The position numbers were made by a program, and so were the translations under genes. A stretch of 35,314 bases of DNA, taken from positions 1-35,314 of the forward strand of contig JABJAL010000127.1 of the NCBI GenBank assembly GCA_018669005.1, read 5' to 3'. A model generated the notes under the pieces. It was not told the origin of the DNA and made no database searches. It saw nothing but the letters and a program-made list of their open reading frames with translations. This document shows positions 22,466 to 30,074 of the stretch, piece by piece. The DNA comes from Nitrospinaceae bacterium (GTDB taxonomy: Bacteria; UBA8248). The first letter of the stretch is position 1; every line of letters begins with the position of its first letter.

Positions 22466-23398
22466 ATGTCCGACAGCGAAAAATACCGTCTTGTGACGCG
22501 AAGCGATTTTGATGGTCTGGTCAGCGGAATGCTTCTTCGGCATCTCGACATGATCGATGAAATTATTTTCGTGCATCCCAAGGACATGCAGGACGGCAAG
22601 ATCGAAATTACGAGCCGGGACATCACGACAAATCTTCCTTTTGTCGGCGGCGCCCACATGGCCATCGATCACCACGCCAGCGAGTACATTCGCATCGGGG
22701 AGCGAGAGGACTACATCAATATTCCTGAGGCGGCATCGGCCTCGGGCGTCGTGTACGAATATCTGGGCGGGGAGGCAGTTTTTCCGCCCGAATTCGAGGA
22801 GATGATCGAAGTTGCCGACAAGGTGGACTCGGGCAACTACTCTCTCAATGAGGTGGTTAACCCGGAGGGGTGGGTGCTTGTTGGCATTTTGCTCGACCCG
22901 AGAACCGGGATCGGCCGATTCAAGGAACTGCATCTCTCAAAAGATGAGCTGATGATCAAAATGATTGAGGATTTCGAGGGCCACACTGCGAACGATGTTC
23001 TGGCGATGCCCGAGATTGTCGAGCGGGCGGAGCTGTATTTTAGGCATGAGGAAGAGTTTAGAGAGCAGATTTTGAAGTGCTCGAAAGTTCACGGCAATCT
23101 CGTTGTGCTGGATTTGCGTGAGGAGGAAATCATCTGGCCCGGAAATCGATTTATGATTTACACTCTCTTTCCGGATCAGAATATTTCGATTCAGGTGGTG
23201 TGGGGGAAAACTCGCCAGAACACTGTTTTTGCCACCGGTAAATCAATCTCGAATTTCACCTCGAAAACACATGTCGGCAAATTAATGCTTGATAACGGCG
23301 GGGGCGGGCACGAGGCGGCAGGCACCTGCCAGGTTGAAAACGGTAGGGCGGGCGAGGTCCTTGCCCAGCTTATTGAGGCCATCAACGCCGACGGGTGA
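22466..23398 (+). CDS. DHH-family phosphoesterase
   Basis: This 310-residue DHH/DHHA1 protein has the first metal motif in 'RSDFDGLVSGML', the namesake DHH in 'MAIDHHASE', a further Asp in 'VADKVDSGNY', and the C-terminal DHHA1 substrate motif 'GGGGHEAAGTC'. This order fits the exopolyphosphatase-like, oligoribonuclease or cyclic-dinucleotide phosphodiesterase branches; no GdpP-type PAS domain is present. It is a soluble enzyme using Mn/Mg. The ATG at 22466 is preferred over an upstream in-frame ATG at 22451 because homologous sequence begins with 'KYRLVTRSDFDG'. The ribosome site is weak. Confidence 0.9.
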   Translation: MSDSEKYRLVTRSDFDGLVSGMLLRHLDMIDEIIFVHPKDMQDGKIEITSRDITTNLPFVGGAHMAIDHHASEYIRIGEREDYINIPEAASASGVVYEYLGGEAVFPPEFEEMIEVADKVDSGNYSLNEVVNPEGWVLVGILLDPRTGIGRFKELHLSKDELMIKMIEDFEGHTANDVLAMPEIVERAELYFRHEEEFREQILKCSKVHGNLVVLDLREEEIIWPGNRFMIYTLFPDQNISIQVVWGKTRQNTVFATGKSISNFTSKTHVGKLMLDNGGGGHEAAGTCQVENGRAGEVLAQLIEAINADG

Positions 23399-23566
23399 GC
23401 GCGCAGCCCGCCCCGGTTTTTTAAAAGTCTCACCCGATTGCGCGGGATCTATCGCCGACAAGTTTTTTGATAAATTCAAGACCACCCAACAACTTAAGCT
23501 TAAAATTTTAGATTGAAGATAATCATCCGCAATATTTTTTCAGGCGGGTTTTGAGGAGGTATCTAG

Positions 23567-23779
23567 GTGAAAGAAAATTCTTTTTTTAAAGTGGGCCTGG
23601 TTGGTTCCGTTGTTATGGCCATCTGTTGTTTTACGCCAGTGCTCGTTTTGTTGTTCGGTGTTTTAGGGCTTTCCGCTTTTGTTTATTTGCTTGATATGGT
23701 CCTGATTCCAATGCTGCTTTTCTTTGTCGGGGTATTGGCGTACGGGGTGTATCTCAAGAAGAACAAGCGAGTGGATTGA
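23567..23779 (+). CDS. MerF-like small membrane protein (mercury/metal transporter type)
   Basis: This 70-residue protein starts with GTG behind a perfect GAGGAGGT. Helix 1 (about residues 9-29) carries the pair CC at 21-22 in 'VMAICCFTPVLVLLFGVLG', and helix 2 spans about 37-60. The layout and text match MerF, which takes Hg2+ through the inner membrane. The second Cys pair that MerF has near its C-terminus is missing, so the metal relay is incomplete or another ligand protein takes over. No merR, merP or merA is in the window. Confidence 0.8.
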   Translation: MKENSFFKVGLVGSVVMAICCFTPVLVLLFGVLGLSAFVYLLDMVLIPMLLFFVGVLAYGVYLKKNKRVD

Positions 23780-23846
23780 GGGGGAATTGTTTTAATTCGG
23801 CTTGCTGTCTTGCGAAGTGAAAAGCTTGCGGATAAGTCTTTTAACT

Positions 23847-24269
23847 CTATGAGGCTTTTGTAAGGGATTTTTGTATTGCGGCGAGCATCCAGCCCCGAAG
23901 GCCGGCGCTATCCCACTCGTAAACTAGAGCGCCCTTATTCAACAGCCAATCTGCTTTTCCGGGCTGCATTTGATTGGGTAGATGTATTCCGAAAACGCCT
24001 TTTTGGGCCTCTATGCTCTTTCTGAGCGCATAGGCGCACCATGTATCGACGTAGGTGTTTCGACCGATCAGAAAAACCGTTATGTCTGCATGAGAAAGAG
24101 CGCGATCGATTAACTCTTTAGTTGCGCCGTCTCCCTTTTTCCTTGCGCCATTCCAGACGGCTTGCTCAAGAAAAATGGGGCTGGGAATGCGATTCACCTT
24201 GCAAGAATTGTAGACAATACTCGCACTCGTAAAGTCGGCATAACTGAAGGATAGGTATATTCGGGCCAC
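23847..24269 (-). CDS. Thoeris ThsB-like TIR-fold protein (DUF1863 type)
   Basis: This 140-residue protein opens with 'ARIYLSFSYADFTSASIVYN', has 'IDRALSHADITVFLIGRNTYVDTWCAYALRKSIEAQKGVFGIHL' (residues about 54-97) and a short C-terminal tail. The order of strands and the 'VFLIGRNT' to 'W..YA..KSI' pattern are those of the MTH538/DUF1863 TIR-like family, which includes ThsB of the Thoeris anti-phage system. ThsB makes a cADPR-type signal from NAD when phage is sensed. No ThsA (SIR2/SLOG) partner is next to it, so either it works alone, with a distant gene, or it is an orphan. The frame and start (ATG at 24269) look sound. Confidence 0.72.
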   Translation of the reverse strand: MARIYLSFSYADFTSASIVYNSCKVNRIPSPIFLEQAVWNGARKKGDGATKELIDRALSHADITVFLIGRNTYVDTWCAYALRKSIEAQKGVFGIHLPNQMQPGKADWLLNKGALVYEWDSAGLRGWMLAAIQKSLTKAS

Positions 24270-24614
24270 AGGCTGCCTGCTTCGGGCGATAGGTACTTGG
24301 TAAATTCCGGGCGGGAATTAAATAAAGTTAAGGGAATAAAGAAAATAAATCAACCCCATATCCGCGGAAATCATTTGATCTCCGGAGGGTTTGCTGAGGC
24401 GCTTCGGGCTTCGGGCAGCGTGCTTTGACGTTGTAGAAGCACTGCGACACGGCTGCAAATTATTGCGAGAAATAATCGGGATACTGATCTCTTTGACCAT
24501 TGGAATGAAGCTGCCACGTTTATTGCGGGCGATATTGTGTTTGAGTGGTCCGTGTTATCTTTTTAACGGTCTTATATTGAGAGCAATGTCTACGAAAAAA
24601 GAAAGGGAGTTTTC
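24270..24614. other. gene-free stretch of 345 bases
   Basis: Divergent promoters for the TIR-like gene (minus) and the Gfo/Idh gene (plus) must lie here. I see no convincing coding region; a short plus-strand open frame (24391-24633) runs into the Gfo/Idh gene and has no family resemblance. The last part carries GAAAGGGAG, the ribosome site of the Gfo/Idh gene. Confidence 0.5.
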
Positions 24615-25667
24615 ATGTCTGATGCACCTTTGAGAGTTGCGGTTGTTGGCCTTGGCTGGTGGGCGGGGCCAATAGGCAATGCCGCGCGGCGGAGCGAGAA
24701 GTTGGAAATTGTGTCGTGCTTCACGCGAAATGAGGAGAAACGAAATAACTATGCCGCCGAATATGGTTGCGCTCAGGCCGGGAGCTATGAGGCGCTGCTA
24801 GAGAATGACGATGTCGAGGGAATTCTTTTAACTTCGCAGAACACGGCCCACGCCGCGCAGATTGAGGCGGCAATGGCGGCGGGAAAGCACGTCTGGGTTG
24901 AAAAACCGATTACGAACACGCTGGCCGAGGTGCCCGGGGTTTTAAAGGCATGGCGTGCGGCCGGGCGCGTGCTCTCGGTCGGGCACTGCTACCGCCGGGC
25001 GGCGGGGCACAGGGTGATGAAGCGGATGATTGACGATGGGACGCTTGGCAAGCCTTTGTGGGCCGAGGCGGCGTTTACGAGCCCAGCGGGCCAGAATTTT
25101 ACGACCGATCGCTGGCGCTATTTTAAGTCCGAGTGCCCGGGCGGGCCTCTGATGCAGATGGGGATACATCATTGCGACACGCTGCAATATCTGCTCGGGC
25201 GGCCGGTGCGCATTTACGGGGTGCACAAGCACATGGCGACGCCGGCCGAAATTGACGATGTGTCGATGACGACTTATGAGCACGAGAGCGGGGCGGTCTC
25301 GAATGTGACGACGTGCTTCACCTCGCCCGATATTTTCTCGATGAAACTCCACGGGACCGAGGCGGCGGTGCACCTTGAAATGATCAGGGAAAACATTGCG
25401 GTGGCCGAGCGCACGAATGAGGAGACGACCCTGCTCATGAAAAAGAAGGGGGAAACGGGCTGGACCGACGTGCCCCTGCCGGGTATGTGCGACATGTTGC
25501 AGGATGAGCTCGAGGAGTTTGCCGAATGTGTGCGCGCAGGTAAGGATCCCGAGACAGGACCCGCCGAGGCCGTCCACGCGCTTGCGATGGTCGAGGGCTC
25601 TGTGCGCTCGGCCGAGGAGGGGAGGCCGCTTGATGTGGCGGCGCTTCTTGATGGCATCGACCTTTAG
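24615..25667 (+). CDS. Gfo/Idh/MocA family oxidoreductase
   Basis: This 350-residue NAD(P)-dependent sugar or cyclitol dehydrogenase-like protein has the Rossmann start 'LRVAVVGLGWWAGPIGNAARR', 'GILLTSQNTAHAAQIEAAMAAGKHVWVEKPI' with the EKP motif, and 'LSVGHCYRRAAGHRVMK'. The C-terminal substrate domain includes 'PLMQMGIHHCDTLQYLLG' and the metal-free catalytic His of 'GIHHCDTL'. The substrate is unknown. GAAAGGGAGTTTTC before the ATG is a good ribosome site. Its end overlaps the start of the following membrane protein by 35 bases, so the two are co-transcribed. Confidence 0.93.
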   Translation: MSDAPLRVAVVGLGWWAGPIGNAARRSEKLEIVSCFTRNEEKRNNYAAEYGCAQAGSYEALLENDDVEGILLTSQNTAHAAQIEAAMAAGKHVWVEKPITNTLAEVPGVLKAWRAAGRVLSVGHCYRRAAGHRVMKRMIDDGTLGKPLWAEAAFTSPAGQNFTTDRWRYFKSECPGGPLMQMGIHHCDTLQYLLGRPVRIYGVHKHMATPAEIDDVSMTTYEHESGAVSNVTTCFTSPDIFSMKLHGTEAAVHLEMIRENIAVAERTNEETTLLMKKKGETGWTDVPLPGMCDMLQDELEEFAECVRAGKDPETGPAEAVHALAMVEGSVRSAEEGRPLDVAALLDGIDL

Positions 25668-26466
25668 GGCAGGCCCTCTGTCGGCGATTTTATTGGCCGT
25701 GCTGATGGCAGTGCCATTGGTGGCAGTGCCACTGGTGGCGGGACCTCTTGCAGATGTGGCATGGGGCGCATCGCCCGAGAAGGGTGTTTTCCCGGGAGAG
25801 AAGGCTCGCCTGCCAGCAGATGATGAGAAAGATGCGCTGGGCCTTCTGTTCGAGGAGGCAGATCTTTTTCTGGCCACAGGACCACTGGCAGCTATTGCGC
25901 CGACCGACGATATACGGGTGTTTCTCGCGCTCAAGAATCCCAAAAATTTCTCCTCTTCCTTGGTTCGCCAGGGCGCCTCGCGCCCCCGAATGGTATTTCT
26001 CGGCTGGGGGCTGACGATGCGCCAAGGGGACTTTCTCGCGCTAGCGGCATTTGGGTCCTCGGGTCGTTTCAGGGGCGGGGCCGTCTCGCCGCGGGAGCGG
26101 ATGCCCGAGGCGCTACGCATGCTCCTCAAGGCCATGGTCGGACGGCGGTCAGGCGAGGTGGCCGAGCGCCTGCGGGCGTTTTCCGAGATAGACGAGAAAC
26201 AGGCGAAATTGATGGGATTGCCGGTCTGGGAGCGTTTTTTCTCTCGCTATAGGGTTGTTCATGCCCAGGCAGGTGAGGGGGGACCTCCTATGCCTCCAGC
26301 GCGTATGGTTCCTGGTCTGCCGGGGCCGGGGGGGATGCTGAAGATTTTTGCCGTGATACTCATCATCGCGCTGCTAGCCCTGTTCAACATGGGCTTTGCG
26401 CGAAAGCGACGGGACGAGCTGCACGAGGAGATGGCGCAAAAGCGCAATAGAAAAAAGTTTTACTGA
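25633..26466 (+). CDS. membrane protein of unknown function
   Basis: This 277-residue protein is not recognised. It has an N-terminal signal/anchor helix (residues about 14-41, with the repeated text AVPLVAVPLVA), a soluble middle of about 190 residues and a C-terminal membrane helix (MLKIFAVILIIALLALFNMG) followed by a basic cytoplasmic tail. The topology is N-helix, extracytoplasmic domain, C-helix. The start at 25633 is chosen because GGAGG lies seven bases upstream; the open frame goes back to 25504 but only inside the Gfo/Idh gene. A later ATG (25651) is possible. Confidence 0.68.
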   Translation: MWRRFLMASTFRAGPLSAILLAVLMAVPLVAVPLVAGPLADVAWGASPEKGVFPGEKARLPADDEKDALGLLFEEADLFLATGPLAAIAPTDDIRVFLALKNPKNFSSSLVRQGASRPRMVFLGWGLTMRQGDFLALAAFGSSGRFRGGAVSPRERMPEALRMLLKAMVGRRSGEVAERLRAFSEIDEKQAKLMGLPVWERFFSRYRVVHAQAGEGGPPMPPARMVPGLPGPGGMLKIFAVILIIALLALFNMGFARKRRDELHEEMAQKRNRKKFY

Positions 26467-26486
26467 AATCCATGAGTGTCCGAAGA

Positions 26487-26518
26487 CATTACCCGGGGCG
26501 GGCATTACCCGGGGCGGG
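26487..26518. repeat. 16-bp perfect tandem duplication between convergent genes
   Basis: CATTACCCGGGGCGGG occurs twice head to tail (26487-26502 and 26503-26518), in the 80-base gap between the membrane-protein stop and the receiver-protein stop. GC-rich and partly self-complementary (CCCGGGG). A simple slippage product is likely. Confidence 0.85.
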
Positions 26519-26546
26519 CATCATCCGGGACATATTTCCCCATTGG

Positions 26547-26981
26547 CTATCTCTTTTGCCGCTCCAGGCCCACACGCGCAAGGATTACGCTGATGCGCTT
26601 GATGAGGGTCGGCAGTTTGAAGGGTTTCACGATGAAATCCTGAGCGCCGGCCTCGACGCAATCATGGATAGTTTCGAGGGTGCCGCCGGTGCTAAGAATC
26701 ATCGTGTGTGGAACATGTATAGAGGCTTTTTTCAGACGGGTGAGGATTTCAAGGGCTGAGTTGCCGGGTAGCGCAAATTCCATGATGGCGAGGTCGAACT
26801 CCTCTTCTCGGAGGATTTCGAAAGCCTCGAGTCCATTTCGCACGATTCTCACATCGTGCTGGAATTCGCGCAGCGAAACATCCAATAGCTCCCCGAGTGT
26901 TTCATCAGGATCGGCAATTAAAATATTGGCCTGAAAATCATTAGACGTGGTCATGTGCAGCGCTTCTTTTTGCGTGAACAT
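26547..26981 (-). CDS. stand-alone receiver-domain protein with Glu at the phospho-acceptor site
   Basis: This 144-residue protein is a CheY-like receiver domain. It has acidic residues D24/D26/E27 ('ILIADPDETLGELL'), the Ser/Thr in 'MILSTGG' (97-98) and Lys 119 in 'FIVKPFK'. The phosphorylated Asp of strand beta-3 is replaced by Glu 68 ('FDLAIMEFALPG', codon GAA at 26780-26778). Glu at this site often mimics constant phosphorylation. The protein has no output domain, so any output would be by partner binding. The start at 26981 has GAGGGAGA just upstream; ATG at 26954 is an alternative. Confidence 0.88.
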   Translation of the reverse strand: MFTQKEALHMTTSNDFQANILIADPDETLGELLDVSLREFQHDVRIVRNGLEAFEILREEEFDLAIMEFALPGNSALEILTRLKKASIHVPHTMILSTGGTLETIHDCVEAGAQDFIVKPFKLPTLIKRISVILARVGLERQKR

Positions 26982-27462
26982 CGGTCTCCCTCATTCCTTT
27001 CCCCTCCGTGATTAACTGCCGGGCGGTTCCGATATCTTCCGGGCTTGAATTTCTTTCCCATATCCTCCGCCCTGGGACCCGCTTTCTACCGATAGGTGCC
27101 CATGGGGATAAGCGAAAAATTATCTAGCCCAAAATGCCATGCTCATAGCGAATCACTTTTGAGGTCCTTTTCTGCTCTCCTTGATAGTTCATTTGTACTC
27201 CCATATAGAATTTATCTTTTCGTTACGATTTAGGCAGTGAAATTGGTCACATTTTCGATAAGAGGAATTTGAATTTCGAATGTCCGCTATGGCAATGTTC
27301 CGTTTAACGAATTGATATATATGAAATTAAAGACATTCCCCTGATTACTCAAGAGGATTTGGTGTCGAAATTAATTCTGGCCTAATCTGTGTTTGAAGGT
27401 AATTTTTTACTATGAAAATGTTCCTATCGTAGAAAAACGGATTGCTGCCAGAAGAAACCGGA
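26982..27462. other. gene-free stretch of 481 bases
   Basis: AT-rich, with no open frame of family resemblance. It precedes the first small-peptide gene and must contain its promoter, but I cannot pick a convincing -35/-10 pair. There is no RNA-gene fold that I can recognise by eye. Confidence 0.5.
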
Positions 27463-27621
27463 ATGGTTGACGCAATCGAAGGTGGAGCGCAGGCGGCAGC
27501 GCCGAATTTTTCGGCCCCACAGTCGGCCCCCGAGGCGGAGGCTGAGCCTGGGGCGAAAAGCGCGCCTGCCGAGAGTCCGCCCGAGAGCTCACGAGGCAGC
27601 CAGGTAGATACAAGCGCCTAG
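27463..27621 (+). CDS. 52-residue low-complexity peptide, MVDA family, copy 1
   Basis: This is a short ORF below usual gene-calling size, starting MVDAIEGG and ending QVDTSA-stop. It is rich in Ala, Pro, Glu, Ser and Gly, has no Cys, and one Phe is the only aromatic residue. It matches copy 2 (29785-29961) at both ends (MVDA..., ...VD[TD]SA) while the middle differs, and each copy is followed by the same terminator and a tRNA 3' half. The shared ends make it more likely to be a real gene than chance. Its ribosome site (GAAGAAACCGG) is weak. The function is unknown; it may be a disordered secreted or surface peptide or a precursor peptide. Confidence 0.6.
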   Translation: MVDAIEGGAQAAAPNFSAPQSAPEAEAEPGAKSAPAESPPESSRGSQVDTSA

Positions 27622-27712
27622 TCAAGTTTGATATCCCATTTCCCAAAAATCTTATTCGTCCTCTCTTAAATCGCGCTGTAAATTTTTTATCTCACTATTC
27701 TTACCTACAAAT

Positions 27713-27745
27713 CGGGTTGTGGTATTTGAACCGCAACCCGTTTTT
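27713..27745 (+). terminator. Rho-independent terminator, copy 1
   Basis: CGGGTTGTGG pairs with CCGCAACCCG (10 bp, one T-G pair) around an 8-base loop and is followed by TTTTT. It lies 91 bases after the first peptide gene and is a diverged form of the two terminators at 29557 and 30035. Confidence 0.82.
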
Positions 27746-27750
27746 GTTTC

Positions 27751-27800
27751 TGGTGGGCCGTACTGGGTATGAAGCAGCGGCTTCTACCGCATGGAGGTCT
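27751..27800 (-). repeat. degenerate 3' half of a tRNA, copy 1
   Basis: On the minus strand this is the CCA end, acceptor 3' strand ACGGCCCA and remnants of T arm and anticodon arm of the same tRNA as copies 2 and 3. The T arm no longer pairs well and the anticodon stem is mismatched. There is no 5' half. Confidence 0.65.
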
Positions 27801-28205
27801 TTAGGGTCAATTTTCATGAGATGGTAATGAGCGATACCAAGTAGTATGAAGCAACAAAATTCAAAGAATTGGGCAGTATTAAAGTGAGCCTGGGTGGTTC
27901 CGGTTTGTGCTGATGCGCGCCAACGGTAGTGTCAGCTTTATGGAAGCAAGCTTTATGAGAACCACATTGAGCTTCAACGACTTCAGGCTCATGCAGATGA
28001 AGTCTCTCGGCTATGACTGAATTTCAGATGGGAAATTTGTCGGGGGAAGTTAAGTGAACTGCTAACCAAAGGCATGCGGCGAAAAGCCTAATTTCAGGAT
28101 ATAATTACTAATTCTTCATGCACAGTTAGGTCCGTGTGTGTATTGCGGCAATGGAATACTTTTGGGCTGCTACTATCAAAGGCAAGAAATGAGGAGAATT
28201 TTTTG
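27801..28205. other. gene-free stretch of 405 bases
   Basis: A 35-codon open frame (27913-28020, plus) reads MRANGSVSFMEASFMRTTLS and more, without a good ribosome site or recognised relatives; it may be a gene relic. At 28190-28201 GAGGAG belongs to the LVIVD gene's ribosome site. Confidence 0.4.
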
Positions 28206-29396
28206 ATGAACCAAATGAAGGGGTGCCCCGAAGAGGCGAAAAACGTGAAACTCATCGGCCACAGCGACCTGAACGGGTGGGGGTGCATTACGCAAGTGCA
28301 GGTGCGGGGCAAATGGGGTTTCATCGGTGCTACGGGCGCAGACGGTCACGAGGGCACCACCGTCGTGGACGTGGAGGATCCCGCAAACCCCAAGGTGGTG
28401 GCCCAGCTTCCCTCTCCGCCAGGGACCACATCTGGCAAGGTCCAGCTCCTCGACGACGTGATGATCGTGAATGCCGAGCAAGTCAAGGGCAGAGAGGCTG
28501 ATGGGTTTGTGCCAGGGCTTCTCCTCTACGATATCTCGAATCCGGCGAAACCCAAATTCATGAAGACCTTCGAGATGTACGGGAAAGGAGTCCACCGGCC
28601 CATTCTGGATATCGAAAACCGTCTCTGCTATTGCGCCTGCACTGCGGAGGGTTTTTTGGGAGACATTCTCTGGATTGTGGACTTGAAGGATCCGGTAAAT
28701 CCTGAGGTGGTGAGTCAGGGCTGGCTCGCGGGCCAGCATCTAGCGGGAGGGGAGGTGCCTTCCTGGGGGGAGGGAAACCTTTCTCAATGTTACGGGGCCT
28801 ATCGTCGGGGGGACCACCTCTTTTGCGGGTACTGGTTTGGGGGCTTCGTCGTATTCGACGTGAAAGACATTACCAAACCCAAGGTGGTCGGGCACTTTAA
28901 CCCGACCCCTCCCTATCCCGGTAAATGCCACAATGCGGTTCCCCTTCCCGACTCCGACCTCGTGATAGTGACCCACGAGTCCACATCCGACGATGTGTCG
29001 GAGCCCCCCGGTTTCCTCTGGATCTACGATGCGAGGGTGCCGAGCAACCCGGTTCCCATCTCCACCTGGATGCCCCATCCGGTAGACCCGGCGAGCTTGT
29101 TTCCCAGCGAGGGCGACTGGACCACCCGTGGTGGGCGCTACGGCGCCCACAACATCTGGCGGGGAATGACCACCAAGGACTTCGTCTATGTTGTCTGGTT
29201 CAACGCGGGCCTCCGAATCGTGGACATCTCAGATCCCTTCAGGCCGCAGGAGGTGGGCTACTACGTGCCAGCGGGCGACACCGGAAGGCCCACCCCCCAG
29301 AGCAACGACGTTTTTGTGGATGAGCGGGGCCTTATCTACATTGCAGATCGCTGTGGCGGCGGCCTGGACATCGTGGAGTACACAGGGCCCCGCTAA
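28206..29396 (+). CDS. LVIVD-repeat beta-propeller protein
   Basis: This 396-residue protein contains repeated blades with the motif '(V/L)-x-D-(V/I)-x-D-P-x-x-P-x-(V/F)': 'TTVVDVEDPANPKVV', 'LLLYDISNPAKPKFM', 'LWIVDLKDPVNPEVV', 'FVVFDVKDITKPKVV' and 'LRIVDISDPFRPQEV'. This is the LVIVD propeller, usually a surface or periplasmic protein-binding or lipid-associated repeat. It has no clear signal peptide at the chosen start, so its location is unclear. ATG at 28206 is preferred: GAGGAG is upstream and the frame before it lacks resemblance. Cysteines at 'CYCACTAEG' are unusual for such a propeller. It lies between two copies of a terminator/half-tRNA repeat. Confidence 0.88.
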   Translation: MNQMKGCPEEAKNVKLIGHSDLNGWGCITQVQVRGKWGFIGATGADGHEGTTVVDVEDPANPKVVAQLPSPPGTTSGKVQLLDDVMIVNAEQVKGREADGFVPGLLLYDISNPAKPKFMKTFEMYGKGVHRPILDIENRLCYCACTAEGFLGDILWIVDLKDPVNPEVVSQGWLAGQHLAGGEVPSWGEGNLSQCYGAYRRGDHLFCGYWFGGFVVFDVKDITKPKVVGHFNPTPPYPGKCHNAVPLPDSDLVIVTHESTSDDVSEPPGFLWIYDARVPSNPVPISTWMPHPVDPASLFPSEGDWTTRGGRYGAHNIWRGMTTKDFVYVVWFNAGLRIVDISDPFRPQEVGYYVPAGDTGRPTPQSNDVFVDERGLIYIADRCGGGLDIVEYTGPR

Positions 29397-29556
29397 AGGA
29401 TAGACTATAGGCAAGTTTGAGGGGGCTGGGGTTCTTCTCTCTCAAGGCCAGGGCGCGCACGTGACCTGAGAAATGTTCGGGGCCTTCATTTTCATAAATG
29501 GAGATGAAATATTGAATGTGGATGCCCTAAAGTTTCAGTGTTCTTAGTAACAAAAG

Positions 29557-29595
29557 ACGGGTTGCGGCTTATACACCGCAACCCGTTGATTTTTT
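29557..29595 (+). terminator. Rho-independent terminator, copy 2
   Basis: ACGGGTTGCGG and CCGCAACCCGT form a perfect 11-bp stem around the loop CTTATACA, followed by TGATTTTTT. It lies 160 bases after the LVIVD gene. Base for base the same as copy 3. Confidence 0.9.
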
Positions 29596-29644
29596 GGTGG
29601 GCCGTACTGGGATCGAACCAGTGGCTTCTTCCGTGTGAAGGCAT
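29595..29644 (-). repeat. 3' half of tRNA-Val (CAC), copy 2
   Basis: On the minus strand: CCA, discriminator A, acceptor ACGGCCC, perfect T arm ACTGG-TTCGATC-CCAGT, then an anticodon arm with loop TTCACAC whose stem has mismatches. The D arm and 5' acceptor strand are absent. Such a 3' half, from anticodon loop to CCA, is the classic footprint of integration into a tRNA gene. Confidence 0.8.
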
Positions 29645-29726
29645 TGGACCGTTATCTTATTGATTTTGTTGTGGTATCTGTGAATGAAAGGTAATAATTT
29701 CGGCAACAAATTGAGAAAATTCAAGT

Positions 29727-29755
29727 TTGCTATCTCAAAAAGAAGGGATTATATT
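29727..29755 (+). promoter_or_regulatory. sigma70-like promoter of the second small-peptide gene
   Basis: TTGCTA (29727-29732) and TATATT (29750-29755) are separated by 17 bases, the ideal spacing. Transcription would start near 29762, giving a short leader of about 23 bases with TAGGAG before the ATG at 29785. Confidence 0.6.
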
Positions 29756-29784
29756 ATTAACATTAATTACCTAGGAGAATTCAA

Positions 29785-29961
29785 ATGGTAGATGCAGTTT
29801 CAAGTTCGTCCTCAGCACCTCCTCCAGCTGAGAGAGCGGCCAAGACAGAAGTAGAAGGTGGTAGTGTAGAGCTTGACGTCACTCCCGAGGCAGGTGGTGG
29901 TGAACGTCCTGAGGCGGCTCCAGAAAGTGACGTGGGTGCTAACGTGGATGATTCGGCCTAG
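29785..29961 (+). CDS. 58-residue low-complexity peptide, MVDA family, copy 2
   Basis: This is a short ORF starting MVDAVSSSSS and ending NVDDSA-stop, rich in Ser, Ala, Pro, Glu and Gly with no Cys or aromatic residues. It has a complete small transcription unit: a sigma70-like promoter at 29727-29755, TAGGAG seven bases before the ATG, and a strong terminator at 30035. It shares both ends with copy 1 (27463-27621) but not the middle. The function is unknown. Likely intrinsically disordered. It may be a precursor or surface peptide. Confidence 0.68.
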   Translation: MVDAVSSSSSAPPPAERAAKTEVEGGSVELDVTPEAGGGERPEAAPESDVGANVDDSA

Positions 29962-30034
29962 GAATTCTTAGGACTTAATTCTTAGAGCACCAATCACAAC
30001 ATCCGAAAGTGAAAATATTTAGGCACCAACAAAG

Positions 30035-30074
30035 AACGGGTTGCGGCTTATACACCGCAACCCGTTGATTTTTT
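30035..30074 (+). terminator. Rho-independent terminator, copy 3
   Basis: AACGGGTTGCGG and CCGCAACCCGTT form a perfect 12-bp stem around the loop CTTATACA, then GATTTTTT. It lies 74 bases after the second peptide gene. Confidence 0.92.

Noticed and set aside
23777-23846. Possible selenocysteine read-through of the TGA ending the MerF-like gene
   Set aside because: The residues after the TGA show no family match and there is no Cys position to replace; it is an ordinary stop.
24391-24633. 80-residue plus-strand ORF before the Gfo/Idh gene
   Set aside because: Poor ribosome site, overlaps the start of a real gene and shows no family pattern.
24942-26135. 397-residue minus-strand ORF opposite the Gfo/Idh gene
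   Set aside because: An antisense shadow of GC-rich coding DNA; Arg/Pro/His-rich without any domain pattern.
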